Part shown: one piece after another, positions 45,001 through 52,806 of the stretch
Layout of the letters: each line of letters opens with the position of its first letter
Numbering within the stretch: position 1 is the first letter of the stretch
Assembly: GCA_028284665.1 (NCBI GenBank)
Contig: JANQRG010000043.1
Coordinates: forward strand, 61,961 to 125,960
Length of the DNA: 64,000 nt
Reading direction: 5' to 3'
DNA from: Croceivirga sp.
GTDB lineage: Bacteria > Bacteroidota > Bacteroidia > Flavobacteriales > Flavobacteriaceae
The notes under the pieces: generated by a model
Database searches by the model: none
Told to the model about the DNA's origin: nothing
Seen by the model: the letters and a program-made list of their open reading frames with translations, nothing else
Translations under genes and position numbers: made by a program

Positions 45001-45245
45001 CGGCGGAATTGGGCTCCTTCAAAAAAGGAGCTTTCCATTTAGCCATGCAGGCGGGAGTTCCCATTGTTCCTATTGTGATTAAAAATGCCTATCAGGCTGT
45101 AAAAAAGGGTACGGTACTATTACGTCCTACTCATATTGAAGTAGTCGTTTTAGATCCTGTGGACACCGGACTTTGGAAAAGAAAAGATTTGGACAAGAAC
45201 ATTGAAGAGGTTCGTAACCTCTTCGTTGCTGAACTGAGTAATTAA
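42012..45245 (+). CDS. GPAT-HAD phosphatase-LPAAT three-part fusion
   Basis: A 1077-residue fusion. Part one (about 1-560) is a glycerol-3-phosphate acyltransferase of the PlsB type: HKTYLD (92-97, the HX4D box), GGINLAFPGL, FIRRSFKDN, WNIEGTRSRTGK, and a helical C-terminal extension. Part two (about 625-840) is a HAD-IB phosphatase: FDLDRTLINDF, VIISAATSYQI, YSDSFSDYPLF. Part three (about 900-1077) is a 1-acylglycerol-3-phosphate acyltransferase: NHQSAADF near 918-925, IDRSN, and APEGTRSG near 988. It could take glycerol 3-phosphate through two acylations in one chain. The upstream gap holds CTCGATCATCGAG (41995-42007), an inverted repeat that may shape the leader. Confidence 0.9.
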   Translation: MEDIINNVKFQKTLKQIAKANDLDIEAVKKDAAKYIKELYAEQHPVAKIASIRGFDYILSRAYSDKIDVDPRGIKKLMKLMREHSVAFILTHKTYLDTLVLISTLARYGMPVPYSFGGINLAFPGLKQLGKSAGIVFIRRSFKDNPVYKVALRHYISSIIDRGDHLTWNIEGTRSRTGKILHPQMGILKYIMDAEKESSRDVKYVPVSIVYDLIPDVKEMTEQAKGAKKKSENVAEGIKYIRSLGNDYGRAAIRFGDPVEIDETHNVVVPQLEGDTYKNRDTLPFFAFDLINQMSKITPVSTVSLICNVLLNDFALTKKEIEFKVKKLMEYIGKKQHDVLMDRGNPIAVSVQKGLNLLQGAHIVQKSRAGQKAQYSIVSSEYLPATYYANMVAGHLYHSAFVEMALVKIKDDTSPDRIVHFWEEIMSLRNLFKFEFFYTNKAKFSAEIERELQRFDKNWRDILSDPKKDVTAILKKQDLFISRALLLSYLEADKVVCHALNNWDEDDPFNEEEFLELCLFKGKELHWQSRITRLDSVSKPFLSNAYRFAENAGLSPKDQKIDAKGLEAWMKQLDDLTGRLAYLKEIEMAPNSRSMELIASQNMLVPAAKEIKSRKKPEQEEEGPHIAAYFDLDRTLINDFSAKLFMRTRLFSGETTAKEYITQFMTALVFSFGNRDFEVLTKIAAKGVKGIPEKVFAKLGEEVFEDFLMPTIYPESRELIKKHKDMGHRVVIISAATSYQILPVAKELGISDIYSTRLDVRNGKFTGRISEMCWGEGKARAARTFAKKNDIDLSKSYFYSDSFSDYPLFKIVGKPVATNPDNTLSQVAFENDWPILRFEKPGQRPLVNGLRTSLAIASIYPSALMGAVTGLFTLSRQEATNTTLKNIGDLATRAAGLQISVRGKQNLTDFRPAVFCFNHQSAADFFIIIKLLRNDFTGVAKKELERTPIGPIFKAMGAIYIDRSNRAKAIEAMKPAVEALKNGISVAIAPEGTRSGTAELGSFKKGAFHLAMQAGVPIVPIVIKNAYQAVKKGTVLLRPTHIEVVVLDPVDTGLWKRKDLDKNIEEVRNLFVAELSN

Positions 45246-45291
45246 CAGGGCTATCGGGTTTTGCCAGGCCCCCTAACCAAATAACAGGAAA

Positions 45292-46293
45292 ATGTTTTTA
45301 AACGTAGGGTTGTTAGGTGGTGGTTCCTGGGGAACTACAGTAGCCTCGCTTACCGCAAGAAATGCCAATACGACCCTTTGGGCCAGGAACGCGGAAACCG
45401 TAAAGGAGATCAACGAACATCGAACCAATTCAAAGTACCTTCCAGGGGCCCTGTTAAACAGAAATTTAAAAGCCTCACCTTCCATCGAGGAAACCGTAAA
45501 AAATGCAGATTTATTGGTCATGGGCATCCCTTCACAAAATTTCAGAAAGGTTTTGGAGACTGCACGGCCCTACATTCGTCCCTGGATCCCAATAGTAAGT
45601 TTATCTAAGGGTCTGGAAATGGGCACCAAAAAAAGAATGACAGAAGTAATTGAAGAAACCTTGCCGGGGCATCCTACAGGGGTGCTTACGGGCCCCAATC
45701 TGGCCAAGGAGATCCATAGCGGTCAAGCCGCCGCCGCAGTAATAGCCATGGTGGATGAAGTCATTGGGAAAAGACTCCAGGGGGTTTTCAACTCCGGGCT
45801 TTTTCGGGTGTACACGAATACCGATGTCATCGGTTGTGAATTGGGAGGAGCCCTAAAGAACATTATGGCCATAGCTACGGGAATGGGGGATGGAGCCAAT
45901 GCCGGGGATAACACCCGGGCCGCAGTGATCACCAGAGGACTTTCGGAACTCACACGCCTGGGTACTGCAATGGGAGGGAAACGAAGAACCTTTGCCGGAC
46001 TGGCAGGAATGGGGGATCTGGTAGCCACCTGTAGCAGTGCTAAAAGTAGGAATCGCCATGTGGGTTTTCAACTGGGGAAAGGCAAAAAACTCGAAGAGAT
46101 CATTGAAGAAATGTCCGAGGTGGCCGAAGGGGTAAAAACCGCTAAAGTGGTCATGGAACTCGCCAAAGATTACAACGTACATATGCCGATTTCGGAAGAA
46201 GTGTATAAAGTACTGTACGAAGGGAATACCGTTGAAGATGCCTTTAGAGGATTGCTAAAAATTGAAAGCGGTTCTGAGGCTGAGCCCGGATAA
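45292..46293 (+). CDS. gpsA: NAD(P)-dependent glycerol-3-phosphate dehydrogenase
   Basis: Glycerol-3-phosphate dehydrogenase of 333 residues. The Rossmann motif is GLLGGGSWGTTVASL at the N-terminus, with SLSKGLE, TGPNLAKEI, the catalytic Lys region CELGGALKNIMAIATGM, and the C-terminal GLAGMGDLVATC and SRNRHVGFQLGKG. It reduces dihydroxyacetone phosphate to glycerol 3-phosphate, the acceptor for the acyltransferase fusion 46 bases upstream. This links carbon flow directly to glycerolipid synthesis and supports the view of the operon as a triacylglycerol/phosphatidate module. Last gene of the plus-strand operon. Confidence 0.95.
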   Translation: MFLNVGLLGGGSWGTTVASLTARNANTTLWARNAETVKEINEHRTNSKYLPGALLNRNLKASPSIEETVKNADLLVMGIPSQNFRKVLETARPYIRPWIPIVSLSKGLEMGTKKRMTEVIEETLPGHPTGVLTGPNLAKEIHSGQAAAAVIAMVDEVIGKRLQGVFNSGLFRVYTNTDVIGCELGGALKNIMAIATGMGDGANAGDNTRAAVITRGLSELTRLGTAMGGKRRTFAGLAGMGDLVATCSSAKSRNRHVGFQLGKGKKLEEIIEEMSEVAEGVKTAKVVMELAKDYNVHMPISEEVYKVLYEGNTVEDAFRGLLKIESGSEAEPG

Positions 46294-46368
46294 GTTTCGG
46301 CAGGTGCCTTTGCAAACGGGCATGAAAACAAAAGCAGGCATAAATTTGTTACAACAATAGTATTTGCG

Positions 46369-46470
46369 CTACTCCTTTGGTAAGGTCTCGACAAGGTTTT
46401 TTGCGGCTTCCGAATACATGGAATAACCAATACGATTTGCCAATTTGATGACCGCTTTACAAAAAAACAC
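46369..46470 (-). CDS. Possible small protein or gene remnant
   Basis: A 33-codon frame from GTG 46470 to TAG 46369, on the same strand as the ArsR-type gene and 24 bases after it. The sequence KAVIKLANRIGYSMYSEAAK followed by NLVETLPKE looks like a real C-terminal helix and uses normal codons. It may be a tiny gene of the ArsR operon or the tail of a deleted gene. I do not recognise it. Confidence 0.25.
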   Translation of the reverse strand: MFFCKAVIKLANRIGYSMYSEAAKNLVETLPKE

Positions 46471-46494
46471 TATTGCTTTTAACTTGAGAGAGAA

Positions 46495-46818
46495 TTACAA
46501 TTTAAGGGATTCCAGGAATTCTTCCAGTAATGCTGTATTGAGCGTATAAAAGGTGAACTTGTCCTTACTTTCGGTAATAAAAAGACCGGCTTCTTTTAGG
46601 ATCTTTATGTGTTGGGAAACAGTGCTCTGCGAATAATCGAACATTTTAACAAGATCCTTGTTGCAGGTAACATTGTCCACGCCCCGGCCGTAATTTTTGG
46701 TACTGAGGTAACGTACCAACGCGGCCCGTAAAGGGTGTGCAAGAGCATTGGCTACCGTGGCCACTTTGTGGTCGGCGTCGTTAATGTATTCGCTGGTAAT
46801 TTCCGCCCTGATCCTCAT
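46495..46818 (-). CDS. ArsR-family winged-helix regulator
   Basis: Small regulator of 107 residues with one ArsR/SmtB winged helix: VANALAHPLRAALVRYLSTK, then FDYSQSTVSQHIKILKEAGL (recognition helix) and FYTLNTALLEEFLESL. It lacks the paired Cys sites of metal sensors (one Cys only, in VTCNKDL), so it is probably a metal-independent member. It is convergent with gpsA and 197 bases downstream of the Gfo/Idh/MocA operon's end; its own target is not clear. Confidence 0.88.
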   Translation of the reverse strand: MRIRAEITSEYINDADHKVATVANALAHPLRAALVRYLSTKNYGRGVDNVTCNKDLVKMFDYSQSTVSQHIKILKEAGLFITESKDKFTFYTLNTALLEEFLESLKL

Positions 46819-47015
46819 GCATATCGTTTACCATAAATATACGGTATTTTAAAAGTGCAACTGTTGGATTTAGATCGGGCAACAAAATGCTTGATCTGGC
46901 CTTGTGGTTCAACCCCAATGATTTGATAAGTAATTTAGTCCTTAGTAATGAGAGATTGTTCCAAAAAAAGAACCTTTTGCGAGACGCGCAAAATTTAAAA
47001 CCAGCGCATCCTGTT

Positions 47016-48194
47016 TTATATCGAATAGCCCCAATCCACTATCCGGTTTTCATACATAGCATCCAGTCCCATTTGAACACAAACAGCAGTTTGCGCTCCA
47101 CTATCAATCCCTGAAATCGGTTTTTTGTGATCCCGGATGCTGTCTCTAAAATCAATGAGCGCCTGCTGGCTAGGATCGGCGTGTTCCACTTCCAGCGGAA
47201 TACCTTTTCCTTCTTTCCAGTTCATAGTTGCCCCGGAAACCCCGTCCACATCCCCAAGAGCTTTCTCATACACGCCCTCCGGGTAGAACCATGCCTTGTC
47301 ATAATCAAGGGAAATAGCACCTTGATCTCCCATTACCTTAATACCATAATCCCCCATCGAGTTGCTGGTAAGGGAGGTAAAAGTGGCCTTTACGCCGCCT
47401 GGGTAGCTATAGATAAGGTGGATATTATCATAGGTCTCCCTACCATCTCTCCAATAGTCGATCCCACCAATACCCATAACTTTTTCAGGAGGGGTTCCCA
47501 ACACCCAGTTGACAAAATCCAGTTGATGGGAACAGAGCTCTGCTAAAAGTCCACCCGAGTATTCCCGGTACATACGCCAGTTGATGAGCTTTTCCCATTT
47601 TGGGTCAGGGACCGGACGGCGCCAATTCCCATTACGGTTCCACTGGCAGTCAAAAGCCGTTATCTTTCCGATCTTTCCCTGCTTTATCAGCTCAACCACA
47701 TGCGTATAGAGCCTGGAACTGTGGTACTGGTGTCCGGTTTGAAAAATGTTGTCGGAAGCCTGGGCCTTTTTCACCAATTCTTTTAGTGCCGAATACCCCT
47801 TTGCCAGGGTCTTTTCACAATACACATGCTTTCCAGCATCCAAAGCATCAATGGCAATTTGGGCATGGGTGTTAAAAGGTGTGGCCACCAAAACGGCATC
47901 TACTTTTTTGTTATCTAGTACTTTTTTATAATCGGCATAGCCTTTTACTTTGCCCTCCACTTTGGCGAGTCCTTCCTCTAACCGAAAGGGGATAATATCA
48001 CAACAGGCCACTACCCTTAGGTTCGGGATCTCATTAATAATGGGAATAAGCCCGCCTCCACGGTCGCCCGTCCCGATAATTCCGATATTGATGGTCTGGT
48101 TGGCTCCCTTAATTCGGTCAAGGCCTAAAGTTGAAGTGCTATAGAGCAGGGCCGAAGTGGCCAAACTTCCTTTTACAAATTCCCTTCGGTTCAT
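47016..48194 (-). CDS. Exported Gfo/Idh/MocA-family oxidoreductase 1
   Basis: A 392-residue oxidoreductase with an N-terminal twin-arginine signal, MNRREFVKGSLATSALLYST. The Rossmann motif GIIGTGDRGGGLIP and the signature EKTLAKGYSALKE follow, and the C-terminal domain has GGLLAELCSHQLDFVNWVLG. Export by Tat implies that it folds with bound NAD(P) in the cytoplasm, as in periplasmic glucose-fructose oxidoreductase. It ends the operon DUF1080 lipoprotein - oxidoreductase 2 - oxidoreductase 1 (gaps of 2 and 3 bases). Such sets act in 3-keto-glycoside turnover. Confidence 0.9.
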   Translation of the reverse strand: MNRREFVKGSLATSALLYSTSTLGLDRIKGANQTINIGIIGTGDRGGGLIPIINEIPNLRVVACCDIIPFRLEEGLAKVEGKVKGYADYKKVLDNKKVDAVLVATPFNTHAQIAIDALDAGKHVYCEKTLAKGYSALKELVKKAQASDNIFQTGHQYHSSRLYTHVVELIKQGKIGKITAFDCQWNRNGNWRRPVPDPKWEKLINWRMYREYSGGLLAELCSHQLDFVNWVLGTPPEKVMGIGGIDYWRDGRETYDNIHLIYSYPGGVKATFTSLTSNSMGDYGIKVMGDQGAISLDYDKAWFYPEGVYEKALGDVDGVSGATMNWKEGKGIPLEVEHADPSQQALIDFRDSIRDHKKPISGIDSGAQTAVCVQMGLDAMYENRIVDWGYSI

Positions 48195-48197
48195 TTT

Positions 48198-49529
48198 TTA
48201 CAATTTGGGCTCCCAGCCTTTTTCATAGTCACGCTTCCAACTTTTCATGATCTTCTTGTCGTTCAAAACCTTCCCGGTTTTGGTGTCGATTTCCAAAGTA
48301 TGACCGGCATCTTGTGCCATATTCCCTAAATGACAGAGCATGGTTGAAATACTGGCATCGTTAATGTCTGCGTTTAACGACTCGTCTTTTCGTATCGCAT
48401 TAAAAAAGTTGCCCACATGGTTCACATCAAGACCTCCCATGCCTAGGGTGTTGGTAGAACCACTTTGCTGGCCTTGTTCAAATTCAAACTTGATGGGATT
48501 TCCCTGGAGGTCATACAATTTATAAAATTCCCGGCTCAATTCCATACTTCCCTTACTTCCGTAAATGGTAACCCCTCGTCCCGGACGTTCCGGCTTCATC
48601 ATTACACGACTATGGCCCGACCAGGTAATGAATTTATTGCCTGGGAAGGTGTAGGTCACTTGTTGGTTGTCCACAAACTCCCAATCGTCATCATAGGTAT
48701 ATTTTCCTCCGAAGGAGGTCACGGTTTCGGGCAGGTCTACCCCCAATGCCCAACGGCAGATATCGATCTCATGGGTGCCATTGTTGTGTATTTCGCCCGT
48801 GCCCCAGGCACGGAACCAGTGCCAGTTATAGGGATGGATGTTATTCCGATAGCTTTCTCTTGGTGCTGGTCCTTGCCAAAGCTCCCAGTCCAAAGTATCG
48901 GGTACTTCAATGGATTGCCCTTTTCCAATGGAAAAACGGTTGTTGGAGTAATAGGCTTCGCCCTTATACACTTCTCCGATTATACCATTTCTGATATCGC
49001 CAATCGCCGTGGCCGAGGTTCTCGATGACCGCTGTTGGTTACCCATCTGCACCTTCTTCCCATACTTGTTCTGGGCCGCCACCAACAGATCATTTTCATG
49101 AGGATTGTGGCTACAGGGTTTTTCGACGTATACATGCTTACCGGCCTGCAAGGCCATGATGGCCATTGGGGCATGCCAGTGTTCCGGTGTAGCAATGAAT
49201 ACCGCATCCACGTCCTTGTCTTCCAAAATCTTTCGAAAGTCCTTCTCAACCTTGGGGACATAACCGATATTCTCCTGGCACCATACATTGTGGTTTTCAA
49301 TAATGACATCATCCACATCGCAGTTGTAAAGAATCTTCGCATTGGGATCTTGATGAATAGCCACCAGATGCGCCTTGGCCCGACTTCGTACCCCAATCAC
49401 AGCACAGTTTATAGCATCATTGGCGCCCAAAATACGGGCATGCGCCATTTGAGGCAATACTAATCCGCCCAAAGTCATCGCAGCCGTTCCTGCCGTAGTT
49501 TTTTTAATAAAATCTCTTCGTGAGGTCAT
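48198..49529 (-). CDS. Exported Gfo/Idh/MocA-family oxidoreductase 2
   Basis: A 443-residue paralogue with a Tat signal, MTSRRDFIKKTTAGTAAMT, cleaved near MAHA. The cofactor domain has CAVIGVRSRAKAHL, IATPEHWHAPMAIMAL and VEKPCSHNPHEND. The C-terminal domain has GTGEIHNNGTHEIDICRWAL, with the usual His and Asp. It is two bases after the tandem-DUF1080 lipoprotein gene. One of the two enzymes may oxidise the 3-OH of a glycoside and the other reduce the released 3-keto sugar; the direction of each is not readable from sequence. Confidence 0.9.
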   Translation of the reverse strand: MTSRRDFIKKTTAGTAAMTLGGLVLPQMAHARILGANDAINCAVIGVRSRAKAHLVAIHQDPNAKILYNCDVDDVIIENHNVWCQENIGYVPKVEKDFRKILEDKDVDAVFIATPEHWHAPMAIMALQAGKHVYVEKPCSHNPHENDLLVAAQNKYGKKVQMGNQQRSSRTSATAIGDIRNGIIGEVYKGEAYYSNNRFSIGKGQSIEVPDTLDWELWQGPAPRESYRNNIHPYNWHWFRAWGTGEIHNNGTHEIDICRWALGVDLPETVTSFGGKYTYDDDWEFVDNQQVTYTFPGNKFITWSGHSRVMMKPERPGRGVTIYGSKGSMELSREFYKLYDLQGNPIKFEFEQGQQSGSTNTLGMGGLDVNHVGNFFNAIRKDESLNADINDASISTMLCHLGNMAQDAGHTLEIDTKTGKVLNDKKIMKSWKRDYEKGWEPKL

Positions 49530-49531
49530 AA

Positions 49532-50917
49532 CTATTGTTCTTTGGTTAGTGGTCGTATCTTGATGTTCTTAAAACTCACCCGGTCACCATGGTCCTGTAA
49601 CAAAATGTGGCCTTTATCGGATTCTCCAAAATTGGGCCATTTTTCATATTTACTCTCGGAGACCAGTTTTCGATACGCCTCACTTTTGCGTTCATACTCC
49701 AATACCTTCATGCCATTGAGCCAATGCTGTACATGCTGGTCTTGGGATAGGATGTAAGCCGTGTTCCATTCTCCAATAGGGTTCACTGGTTTGCTTACAT
49801 CGGCCTGAATCAAATCGTACAGTGAGGCCAGGGTACGGCTGCCTTCATGGTTACCCAACTTAGCATCGGGATGGCGGGCATCATCGAGAATTTGGTACTC
49901 CAATCCAATGGAGGAACCCGGGCCTTTGTTCAAGTCGGTGTCCACATAGTATTTAATACCGCTGTTTGCTCCCTCGGTCAACTTGAAATCGACTTTCAAT
50001 TCAAAATCACCGTAAGTCTCCACGGTCACAATATCACCTCCCGCGGCTGATTCTGCTCCTCCTGTAGACAGCACCGTTAATTCACCATTTTCAATCATCC
50101 AACCTTTATCAGGAAAACCGTCCAATCGGGCACCACGCCAACCATTGGTTGTCTCGCCATCCCAAAGCAACTGCCAACCTTCTTCGGTTTCCTTTTGTGT
50201 GAGTTGGTTTTTGGTTATGATCGGTGGGAGGGGTGATTTTTTAGAGTACGCTGTCAGACTATCCGTAAGGATATGAATGTTTTTCCATTGGATTTCGGTA
50301 CCCGCTTTTTGATCTTTTTTGATACTGTGCACCTGCAGTCCGATAAAACCACTGGCCGTTTTTTCGTCCACCAAATGGGCAGCGGGAACTCCATTGATCC
50401 AGGTTTTTAAGGTGTCTCCAATGGCTTCAATACGATAGTGGTTCCATTCATTTTGCTTAAAAGCCTTTTGCGCCGTAGGATTGTTCTTCAGGGTATTCAG
50501 CCACCCCCGTCGTCCTTCATCGTATATCCCGGCACTCCAGGCTCGCTTGGAGGGGTCAATTTCTACCTGATAGCCGTGCACCCTACCCTTTTGATAGTGC
50601 GGAAAACTATTGCTTCGGATCTGGATGCCGGAGTTCATGGAAGAATCCACTTTGTATTCCAGTTCCAGAATAAAATCACTGTACATTTTATCGGTGGTCA
50701 TAAAGGAATTTGGAGTATCGTGAACGGTTATACCCACGATGGCACCTTCTCTAACTTCGTAGTGGGCTTCCCCTCCTTTTTGTGACCATCCATCAAGATT
50801 TTTACCATTAAAGAGATTTTTCCAGGGAATGGTATCCCCGGGTTTCTCCTCACATCCCAATACCAGGATTACCGAGAGTAGGGAAACCGATTTAACGAGT
50901 AAGCTCAGTTTTTTCAT
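49532..50917 (-). CDS. Lipoprotein with two DUF1080 (3-keto-disaccharide hydrolase) domains
   Basis: A 461-residue lipoprotein. The signal peptide ends in LSVILVLGCEEK, with lipobox Cys near residue 22. Two PF06439 concanavalin-like domains follow, about 33-215 (WKNLFNGKNLDGWSQKGGEA and SGIQIRSN) and about 245-458 (WQLLWDGETTNGWRGARLDG and SGIKYYVDT). The family is named for hydrolysis of 3-keto-glycosides. It is the first gene of the operon with the two exported Gfo/Idh/MocA enzymes, which could supply its 3-keto substrate. Fusing two domains may let one bind and one cut, or let it act on a longer glycan. Confidence 0.9.
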   Translation of the reverse strand: MKKLSLLVKSVSLLSVILVLGCEEKPGDTIPWKNLFNGKNLDGWSQKGGEAHYEVREGAIVGITVHDTPNSFMTTDKMYSDFILELEYKVDSSMNSGIQIRSNSFPHYQKGRVHGYQVEIDPSKRAWSAGIYDEGRRGWLNTLKNNPTAQKAFKQNEWNHYRIEAIGDTLKTWINGVPAAHLVDEKTASGFIGLQVHSIKKDQKAGTEIQWKNIHILTDSLTAYSKKSPLPPIITKNQLTQKETEEGWQLLWDGETTNGWRGARLDGFPDKGWMIENGELTVLSTGGAESAAGGDIVTVETYGDFELKVDFKLTEGANSGIKYYVDTDLNKGPGSSIGLEYQILDDARHPDAKLGNHEGSRTLASLYDLIQADVSKPVNPIGEWNTAYILSQDQHVQHWLNGMKVLEYERKSEAYRKLVSESKYEKWPNFGESDKGHILLQDHGDRVSFKNIKIRPLTKEQ

Positions 50918-51140
50918 TGTCTTATTTTTATGGTCGGTTAGTGCGATTCATCAAATAATGAAGATAACACTACGCTATTTAACCAATCTTAAAGATACGC
51001 CTGTTGATTGCATTAAAATAATTTAGAAAGAAAATTGCTAAGCTTTCTTGTATATAATAAAAAATCCCTGAAACGTAAGGCCACCAAACGAATAAGCTTA
51101 TATTCCATATAAACATGGTTAGAACAACATACACTTAAAA

Positions 51141-51731
51141 ATGAGAACTAAGGAATACTACCTCAGTCAAATACCACGGTATGATGTTTTGAGCGACAAA
51201 GACGTATTTGCCGCACAAAAATATTTTAATTTGGAAGTCCACACTAAAGATGATGTTCTTTTGACTGCAGGACAAACCTGCCGGTTATTGTATTTCAACT
51301 GTCAGGGTCTTGTGTATTCATTTCAGAATGATGACGACAGAAAGGTCTTATGGTATGAATTCGAAGACTCATTCTTTACAGACATTACCAGTTTCTGTAA
51401 ACAGAAGCCCAGCAATACCAATATAGCAGTACTGGAAGATGATACTATACTGTTGAGCATCACATTTGATACCCTAAATTCTTTATACAGAAAAAATCAC
51501 AAATGGGCATTTTGGGGAACTCAATTTCAGCAAGAGGAATTTGTAAAATTGACCAACCATTACGAAAACCTTAGAATAAAAGATGCTTCTGAGCGCTACA
51601 ACCAATTAATTAAAACGTATCCGGAAATCCTGCAACGGGTGTCCCTGGGAAAAATCGCGTCCTATTTGGGAATCAGTCAGGTTAGTCTAAGCCGCATCAG
51701 GGCAGGTACACAAAAAAAGAGCGTTTTTTAA
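51141..51731 (+). CDS. Crp/Fnr-family regulator
   Basis: A 196-residue protein with a cyclic-nucleotide-binding-like fold (about 20-110: LLTAGQTCRLLYFNCQGLVY) and a C-terminal winged helix (about 150-190: RVSLGKIASYLGISQVSLSR). It resembles the common Bacteroidota Crp-like group in which the cAMP-binding residues are not kept. The 222-base gap upstream separates it from the divergent DUF1080 operon and holds no other gene that I can see. Two small membrane-protein genes follow on the same strand. Confidence 0.85.
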   Translation: MRTKEYYLSQIPRYDVLSDKDVFAAQKYFNLEVHTKDDVLLTAGQTCRLLYFNCQGLVYSFQNDDDRKVLWYEFEDSFFTDITSFCKQKPSNTNIAVLEDDTILLSITFDTLNSLYRKNHKWAFWGTQFQQEEFVKLTNHYENLRIKDASERYNQLIKTYPEILQRVSLGKIASYLGISQVSLSRIRAGTQKKSVF

Positions 51732-51800
51732 CTTATGTAAAAGGAAGCCATTCCGGGACATTCTACTTTTGGTTCAGGTTGTGAATCAAAATAAAAGCAG

Positions 51801-52190
51801 ATGGTGTATCAAGATCTAGCAAGGCAGTTAATACTTTTAGCTACTGGAGCAGTTTTTACATTTTATGCCTTTTGGGCATTGTTCCGTCCCTATTCTCTGG
51901 CCAAAATATTGGGCTATACATTAAATAATCAAAATGCGAAAAGCGAATTCCATGCCATCTATATCGGTGTTTTTCTGGCGCAGGCGGTTTTATGTGTTTT
52001 TGCCTCTTTTCGCGTAGACGATGCTATACTGGGTGATTTGGTAGCACTTTTCGTGCTGTCGCAACCCCTCGGCCGGCTGGTGGCCCTATTCAGAAATGGA
52101 TGGCCTAAAAACCAACTAAAACTCATCACATTCACGGAAATCATTGGGGGTGTTTTTCTTCTGCTGATACGGCCTGATCTGGTTTTATAA
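51801..52190 (+). CDS. Small membrane protein, DUF4345-like
   Basis: A 129-residue protein with four predicted helices (LLATGAVFTFYAFWALFRPY, then AIYIGVFLAQAVLCVFASF, GDLVALFVLSQPLGRLVALF and IIGGVFLLLIRP). The pattern matches DUF4345-type proteins, whose role is unknown. It lies 69 bases after the Crp-like gene and 10 before the next membrane-protein gene, probably one operon. Confidence 0.7.
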   Translation: MVYQDLARQLILLATGAVFTFYAFWALFRPYSLAKILGYTLNNQNAKSEFHAIYIGVFLAQAVLCVFASFRVDDAILGDLVALFVLSQPLGRLVALFRNGWPKNQLKLITFTEIIGGVFLLLIRPDLVL

Positions 52191-52200
52191 CAATGCTTGA

Positions 52201-52767
52201 ATGCCCAACAAAAAGCTACTGCATATGAAAACACTTAATACTAAAGTATCTATCCCTTCCCCTTTACATGAATTCCATGGTAAACAAGCAAGTGTGATCG
52301 ATTTACTACTCACCTATATCATTGCGGCCTTTACCACTATCGTTATACTGCATTTAGCCGGTAATGCATTCACTGAAATCTATAAATTTCTAATTCTTGG
52401 TATTCTTGCTTTTGACTTATCAGGAGGTATTGTTTCAAACTTTACAAAGGGTACCACCACCTATTACCGTGAAAACCCTAAGGCACGAACTATTTTCATC
52501 GCATTGCACCTAATTCAACCCCTTGCAATGATTTGGCTATTTCCTGATACTACCCTGGTTATCGCTACACTTTCCATCTATACATTGTTGGCTCTATTAA
52601 TCGTGAATAGTATACAACAACCGGTCAATCAACGCGTACTTGCGGCTTTTTTTACCACTTTAGGAATTCCCTGTTGTTTTCTATTCGAGGGAATCCATGC
52701 GGTGGCTCAACTGCTTTTACTACTTTTCCTGGTAAAGTCGCCCCTGGCGTTTGCTGTACGATGGTGA
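52201..52767 (+). CDS. Hypothetical five-helix membrane protein
   Basis: Up to 188 residues from ATG 52201; a second in-frame ATG at 52225 (MKTLNTKVSIPSPLHEFHGK) is an equally good start. About five hydrophobic segments are visible (LLLTYIIAAFTTIVILHLAG, FLILGILAFDLSGGIV, and others up to LLLLLFLVKSPLAF). A soluble loop GTTTYYRENPKARTIF sits after the second helix. I do not recognise the family. It follows the DUF4345-like gene by ten bases, so it belongs to the Crp-led operon. Confidence 0.7.
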   Translation: MPNKKLLHMKTLNTKVSIPSPLHEFHGKQASVIDLLLTYIIAAFTTIVILHLAGNAFTEIYKFLILGILAFDLSGGIVSNFTKGTTTYYRENPKARTIFIALHLIQPLAMIWLFPDTTLVIATLSIYTLLALLIVNSIQQPVNQRVLAAFFTTLGIPCCFLFEGIHAVAQLLLLLFLVKSPLAFAVRW

Positions 52768-52806
52768 TAGCCAGTACCTTTACCAAAAAGAAAAGCAACC
52801 CAAAGG

